In this document: positions 60,258 to 64,000 of the stretch, one piece after another
Layout: each line of letters begins with the position of its first letter
Numbering within the stretch: position 1 is the stretch's first letter
The notes under the pieces: model-generated
Seen by the model: only the letters and a program-made list of their open reading frames with translations
Databases searched by the model: none
What the model was told of the DNA's origin: nothing
Made by a program: the position numbers and the translations under genes
NCBI GenBank assembly: GCA_947503105.1
Contig: CANNCM010000006.1
Location: 37,899-101,898 of the forward strand
Direction: 5' to 3'
From: an uncultured Flavobacteriaceae bacterium
GTDB taxonomy: Bacteria; Bacteroidota; Bacteroidia; Flavobacteriales; Flavobacteriaceae
Length of the DNA stretch: 64,000 bases

Positions 60258-61301
60258 ATGAATTCTTTGATCAAAAATAACTTCATCAAAAATGACTTTA
60301 AGGTCATTATCTTGCTGTTTTTACTCGTGTTTATAAACAGCAATAATGTTCATGCGCAAAGAGGAGTAAGAATTGGTTATATCGATACGGAATATATTTT
60401 AGAGAATAATACTGAATATCAAAATGCTCAAAATCAACTTGAAGCAAAAGTACAGCAATGGAAAACTGAAGTTGAACAACGCCTTGCAGAACTAGAGACA
60501 CAAAAAACACAATTAAACAACGAGCGTGTTTTACTCACAAATGAACTGATACAAGAGCGCGAAGAAGATTTGCAAATCATAGAAAATGAGATTCTAGATT
60601 ATCAACAAAAACGATTTGGCCCAAATGGAGATTTAATGATTCAAAAAAAACAATTGATTCAACCGATTCAAGATCAAATATTTGCTGCGGTTCAAGAAAT
60701 TGCAACAACCAAAAAATTTGATTTCATTTTTGATAAATCTGCAGATGTTATCATGTTATATTCTGCCGATCGTTATGATATTAGCGAGCAAGTCCTTAGG
60801 ACTATCAATAGAACTGCAAAACGCGAGCAAGTAAAAAGCAAAAAAGAGCGAAAAGCCGCAGAGGAAGAAGACAATATTGTAGAGGTTGATTCTGATAAAG
60901 ATGAGCGTCAAAAACTAATTGACGAACGCAATGCAAAGCGTGCAGAGGTACTTGCCAAACGCAAAGAAGAATTGGAAGCCAAGCGTGAAGCTCGAAAAAA
61001 AGAAATCGAAGAAAAAAAGCAAAAAGCAAAAGAAGCTAGAGAACAAGCGCGTGCGGAAAAATTAGAAAAAGCGAAGAGAAAAAAAGAGGAAAATACAAAA
61101 CAAGGAGAAGAAAAAGAAGAAGAAAACTCTGATGGAAAAGACAAAGTTGATACTGATAAAAAAACAAACACGGCAACAAGTTCGAGAGAAGCAAGAAAAA
61201 AAGCTTTAGAAGAAAAGAAAAAACGTATTTTAGCGGAGCGAAAATCAAAGCTAGAAGCGCAAAAACGAAAACGCGATAGTATAAAAAACAATAGAAAATA
61301 A
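60258..61301 (+). CDS. OmpH/Skp-family periplasmic chaperone with long charged C-terminal extension
   Basis: 347 residues, about twice the usual Skp length. A signal or anchor segment (about 18-36) is followed by the OmpH core (about 38-195; IGYIDTEYILENNTEYQNAQ, DFIFDKSADVIMLYSADRYD) and then about 150 residues made almost only of Lys, Glu, Arg, Ala and Asp (KRKEELEAKREARKKEIEEK). The tail is predicted by eye to be a long alpha-helix or disordered polyampholyte. Skp holds unfolded outer-membrane proteins in the periplasm; the tail function is unknown. It lies 89 bp after bamA and 20 bp before the second OmpH gene. Confidence 0.88.
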   Translation: MNSLIKNNFIKNDFKVIILLFLLVFINSNNVHAQRGVRIGYIDTEYILENNTEYQNAQNQLEAKVQQWKTEVEQRLAELETQKTQLNNERVLLTNELIQEREEDLQIIENEILDYQQKRFGPNGDLMIQKKQLIQPIQDQIFAAVQEIATTKKFDFIFDKSADVIMLYSADRYDISEQVLRTINRTAKREQVKSKKERKAAEEEDNIVEVDSDKDERQKLIDERNAKRAEVLAKRKEELEAKREARKKEIEEKKQKAKEAREQARAEKLEKAKRKKEENTKQGEEKEEENSDGKDKVDTDKKTNTATSSREARKKALEEKKKRILAERKSKLEAQKRKRDSIKNNRK

Positions 61302-61321
61302 ATTTTAATTATAATTAGAAA

Positions 61322-61831
61322 ATGAAACACTTAAAAAATCTACTTTTAACAACAGCAATCATTCTAGCATGTAGCTTTAGCGCTCAGGCACAATCAAAAG
61401 TTGCACATATCAATACTCAAGAATTGGTAGACTCTATGCCAGAAATGAAAAGCGCAAAGTCTGAACTTGAAAAGTTAGCAAAAACATACGAGACGGATAT
61501 TCAAGCTATGGCTACTGAGCTTCAAAATAAAATCAAGCAATACGATGCTGAATCTTCAACAAAAACAGATGAGGAAAACGCAAAACGTTTGCAAGAAGTT
61601 CAAAGCATGGAGCAAAGTATTCGTCAATATCAAGCACAAGCGCAACAAGATTTGCAGAAAAAAGAATTAGACCTTTTAAGACCAATCACAGAAAAGGCCA
61701 AAGATGCAATTCTAAAGGTTGGTAATGCTCAAGGGTTTGATTATATCTTAGATTCTTCTCCAGGTCAAGGCGTAATTATGGCCAATGGAAAAGATCTTTT
61801 ATCAGATGTAAAGTCTGAGTTAGGATTCTAA
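61322..61831 (+). CDS. OmpH/Skp-family periplasmic chaperone
   Basis: 169 residues, the standard Skp length. Signal peptide (about 1-24, ending AQAQ), a first strand with SKVAHINTQELVDSMPEM, a long coiled coil (about 40-125; Gln/Lys/Glu-rich) and a C-terminal FDYILDSSPGQGVIMANGKD strand pair. It prevents aggregation of outer-membrane proteins on the way to BamA. A terminator follows at 61852. Confidence 0.95.
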   Translation: MKHLKNLLLTTAIILACSFSAQAQSKVAHINTQELVDSMPEMKSAKSELEKLAKTYETDIQAMATELQNKIKQYDAESSTKTDEENAKRLQEVQSMEQSIRQYQAQAQQDLQKKELDLLRPITEKAKDAILKVGNAQGFDYILDSSPGQGVIMANGKDLLSDVKSELGF

Positions 61832-61851
61832 AGATGACTAAAATAGTTTTT

Positions 61852-61880
61852 AAAAAGCTGCTCTTTATGAGCAGCTTTTT
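61852..61880 (+). terminator. Intrinsic terminator of the uppS-bamA-OmpH operon
   Basis: AAAAAGCTGCTC (61852-61863) pairs perfectly with GAGCAGCTTTTT (61869-61880) around a five-base loop, with a long T run after it. Confidence 0.93.
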
Positions 61881-61888
61881 TATTTTTG
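61881..61888 (+). promoter_or_regulatory. Possible -7 element for murI
   Basis: TATTTTTG matches TAnnTTTG only 7 bp before the ATG at 61896; transcription would start at or near the start codon, giving a leaderless or nearly leaderless mRNA. It overlaps the terminator T run, so it may be coincidental. Confidence 0.35.
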
Positions 61889-61895
61889 TAAGTAT

Positions 61896-62675
61896 ATGAG
61901 TACAAAACCCATTGGTATATTTGATTCTGGCGCTGGAGGCCTTTCTGTATGGAAAGAAATCAAAGCACAACTCCCAGAGGAATCCACGATATATATTTCA
62001 GATTCAAAATACGCCCCCTATGGAACAAAAGGCAAAGACGCTATTTTGAAACGCTCAATCATCAACACCGAAACTCTACTCAACAAAGGCGCAAAGATTG
62101 TAGTTGTAGCTTGTAATACCGCTACAACAAATGCTATTTCAATCCTAAGAGAAAACTATGATGTTCCTTTTATTGGTATAGAACCTGCGATAAAACCTGC
62201 AGCACTCAATACAAAGACAAATTGTATTGGAATTTTGGCGACAAGAGGGACACTAAGTAGCGCATTGTTTCATGAAACTTCACAACGGTACACAAAAAAT
62301 TTAAATGTTATCGAGCAAGAAGGAAATGGTATTGTTGAGCTCATTGAAGATGGAGCATTATTTTCAACAGAAATGGAGAAATTGCTAGAAAACTATCTAT
62401 CCCCTATGCTTGACGCTAATATGGATTGTTTGGTTTTGGGCTGCACACACTATCATTTTTTGACTCCTATTTTAAAAAAGATATTGCCAAAAAATGTAAC
62501 TATAATAGAATCGGGGCCAGCGGTGGCCAGGCAAACAAAAGCTGTGCTTCACGAACAGAACTTATTAAACAAAAGCGGGTTTAGGAGTCAACATTCATTT
62601 TACACAAATGGCTCAAAGGAAATTATCTCTAGTTTGATAAACTGTGATAAATCTGCTATAAATAAATTGAAATAA
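61896..62675 (+). CDS. murI: Glutamate racemase
   Basis: 259 residues. The catalytic cysteines are in VVACNTATT (Cys73) and LGCTHYHF (about residue 184), with IGIFDSGAGGLSVWKE at the N-terminus. It makes D-glutamate for peptidoglycan. It sits directly after the OmpH operon terminator and is convergent with the PorP/SprF gene, the stops 7 bp apart. Confidence 0.97.
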   Translation: MSTKPIGIFDSGAGGLSVWKEIKAQLPEESTIYISDSKYAPYGTKGKDAILKRSIINTETLLNKGAKIVVVACNTATTNAISILRENYDVPFIGIEPAIKPAALNTKTNCIGILATRGTLSSALFHETSQRYTKNLNVIEQEGNGIVELIEDGALFSTEMEKLLENYLSPMLDANMDCLVLGCTHYHFLTPILKKILPKNVTIIESGPAVARQTKAVLHEQNLLNKSGFRSQHSFYTNGSKEIISSLINCDKSAINKLK

Positions 62676-62682
62676 ATCCTAA

Positions 62683-63687
62683 TTAATTTACGCTAGGGCA
62701 CTCACAATCGTACTTTTCTTTTCGGCATCCAAAATTGAATCCTAGAGTAAGTTGATGGTATCCTCCATTGTCAAGAACAACAGAATTGGCTTGATAGGAA
62801 TAGGTATAAGCAAACATAAAATTCTTGTATTCAACTCCTACTAAAGGTGTAAAGTATTGTAATTTTTGGCTGCTAACAGTAGTTCCGTCTGTAAATTGTG
62901 CTCCATCAAAACTTCTTCTGTATGAGATTCCAGCATATACATTTCCAAACTCGAAGTCTCTATAGGCCTTAAAGTTGAGATCAATAAATGATTCTTCAGT
63001 AGCATCTTTATAGGAATATAAAAGTGATGGCTCAAAGCTCCAATCACTTCCAAATTTAGAAAAGACATTTCCCACAGAAAAAAGATAAGTTGTGAGATTA
63101 TCATAACTCACTCCTTGCTCATTAATGTTGACACCTTCATTTTTGAGAAGATTTTTAATGGTCGCGTGAGCGTAAAAATTGATCAAATGATAAGAGAATC
63201 CAAAATCAACATTGAAGTCGGTGGCACTTTGTTCAATTCCAGCAATAATCGGATCAAATTCTACAAAAGCAGTTTCATCTAATTTGTACTGAATCATTCC
63301 AGCGCTCAATCCAAAAGACAACATATTTAAGTCAATTGTATTTCTTGAAAACATCAAGTGGTGAGCATAGGTCAAATAGGCCCCTGTTTGAGAATGATAC
63401 CCATTTTGATCATTAAAAAAAATAGCCCCTACTCCCGATTGAGACTCCCCAATTCTGCCATTGATACTAAAGGTTTGTAAACTCGGTGCATTTTCCTGAC
63501 CAAACCATTGTTGTCTTCCTGTCAATCGTACTTTATTACAACTGGCAACACCCGCCATTGATGGGTGAATTAAGTAATAATTATCCGTTAAATAATCAGA
63601 ATATATTGGCAAACCTTCCTGTGCTTCTAGACCATAATAACAAAAGGGGAATATGATCAGAAATACAAATTTTTTAATTAATTTCAT
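62683..63687 (-). CDS. PorP/SprF family type IX secretion membrane protein
   Basis: 334 residues. Signal peptide (about 1-22, ending GLEA), the family N-terminal block LPIYSDYLTDNYYLIHPSMA and VRLTGRQQWFGQENAPSLQT, and repeated amphipathic strands to YHQLTLGFNFGCRKEKYDCE. PorP/SprF proteins are outer-membrane partners of T9SS type B-sorted proteins and SprF is needed for SprB secretion in gliding. It follows 7 bp after the gene for such a protein (63695), the usual pairing. Confidence 0.93.
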   Translation of the reverse strand: MKLIKKFVFLIIFPFCYYGLEAQEGLPIYSDYLTDNYYLIHPSMAGVASCNKVRLTGRQQWFGQENAPSLQTFSINGRIGESQSGVGAIFFNDQNGYHSQTGAYLTYAHHLMFSRNTIDLNMLSFGLSAGMIQYKLDETAFVEFDPIIAGIEQSATDFNVDFGFSYHLINFYAHATIKNLLKNEGVNINEQGVSYDNLTTYLFSVGNVFSKFGSDWSFEPSLLYSYKDATEESFIDLNFKAYRDFEFGNVYAGISYRRSFDGAQFTDGTTVSSQKLQYFTPLVGVEYKNFMFAYTYSYQANSVVLDNGGYHQLTLGFNFGCRKEKYDCECPSVN

Positions 63688-63694
63688 TTAAATA

Positions 63695-64000
63695 TTATCT
63701 TTTCAAGGTAAAAAATGCTCTTAATGTTTTTACTTCGTTCGTTCTAGGACTTTGATATTCTACCAAGAACCAATAATCATTTGTTGGCATTGGGCGTCCG
63801 TTGAAAGTTCCATTCCAACCGTCTCCAGCTGGACTTAACTCTTTGAGCAATTTACCATATCTGTCAAATATATAAATTTTTGCGTTAGCTTGCGAGTTTA
63901 AACTATTAATATTCCACGTGTCGTGATAACCATCATTATTTGGAGTAAAATATCTTGGGTAATCTACAATTGAAAAAGGCATAACTGTAGTCCCACAACC
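63695..64000 (-). CDS. Protein with T9SS type B sorting domain (C-terminal part, cut by window edge)
   Basis: The frame is open to the right edge (about 101 codons before the stop). The visible end is a complete type B (CHU_C, gliding-associated) sorting domain: YPRYFTPNNDGYHDTWNI, IYIFDRYGKLLKEL, GDGWNGTFNGRPMPTNDYWF and a basic LKR end. The methionine at 63982 is internal, not a start. Such domains lie at the C-terminus of large SprB-like adhesins; the body of this protein is outside the window. It is followed 7 bp later by the PorP/SprF gene. Confidence 0.9.
   Translation of the reverse strand, partial: GCGTTVMPFSIVDYPRYFTPNNDGYHDTWNINSLNSQANAKIYIFDRYGKLLKELSPAGDGWNGTFNGRPMPTNDYWFLVEYQSPRTNEVKTLRAFFTLKR

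Noticed and set aside
60908..61330. 140-codon antisense frame over the charged tail of OmpH
   Set aside because: A mirror of Lys/Glu-rich codons (Phe/Ser/Leu-rich product); no start context or family.
63980..63982. ATG at 63982 as the start of a 95-residue protein
   Set aside because: The frame continues without a stop to the window edge, and a type B sorting domain alone is never a whole protein.

Overview
This is an AT-rich (roughly one third G+C by eye), densely coded chromosomal window. It looks like a marine member of the Flavobacteriaceae (phylum Bacteroidota). The indicators are a SusC/SusD polysaccharide utilization locus, type IX secretion (T9SS) sorting domains with a PorP/SprF protein, arginine biosynthesis through an acylated-ornithine transcarbamylase, weak Shine-Dalgarno signals, and many promoters of the Bacteroidota type (TTTG, then 16-20 nt, then TAnnTTTG). 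I see no insertion sequence, prophage or CRISPR array.

Layout. 1-4041: end of lspA, an amidohydrolase, a DegT-type aminotransferase and the Kdo transferase kdtA/waaA. 4031-18821: a laminarin-type (beta-1,3-glucan) utilization locus on the minus strand, in transcription order a membrane-spanning LuxR-type regulator, SusC, SusD, two surface glycan-binding lipoproteins (one with duplicated CBM4-like modules), GH16, GH3 and GH16. 18822-24139: a spacer holding a candidate small RNA, a LytTR response regulator divergent from a LytS-like kinase, and an OmpA-family protein. The small RNA and the OmpA gene share the same three-unit, 20-bp-period repeat array at identical distance from their -7 elements. 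24140-28161: a TetR - small secreted protein - SulP transporter - carbonic anhydrase - DUF2490 operon, probably for bicarbonate/CO2 handling. 28158-37203: a nine-gene minus-strand operon for arginine and proline synthesis (GNAT, argG, argC, proC, argD, argF', argB, argE-like, argH), preceded by an unannotated 31-codon leader peptide ending in a cluster of arginine codons and a terminator-like hairpin. 37416-41439: two divergent NTF2-like lipoproteins, a T9SS-secreted protein plus a collagen-like/pentapeptide protein lying between copies of a roughly 100-bp terminator repeat, then tRNA-Leu and tRNA-Gly. 41528-54414: housekeeping genes (mutS, an RNA methyltransferase, a folK-deoxynucleoside kinase fusion, a queuosine precursor transporter, DUF2797, a GH3-type acyl-adenylase, a META-domain lipoprotein, clpX, clpP, tig, an alpha/beta hydrolase, pdxJ). 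54504-62675: an envelope-biogenesis cluster (CBS protein, nadK, DUF6089, uppS, bamA, two OmpH/Skp chaperones, murI). 62683-64000: PorP/SprF and the end of a T9SS type B-sorted protein.

The best candidates for undescribed biology are the arginine leader peptide in front of the arg operon and the paired LytTR-type repeat arrays, one of which appears to drive a roughly 75-nt non-coding RNA beside the two-component system. Both rest on sequence reading only and have not been tested by computation or experiment.
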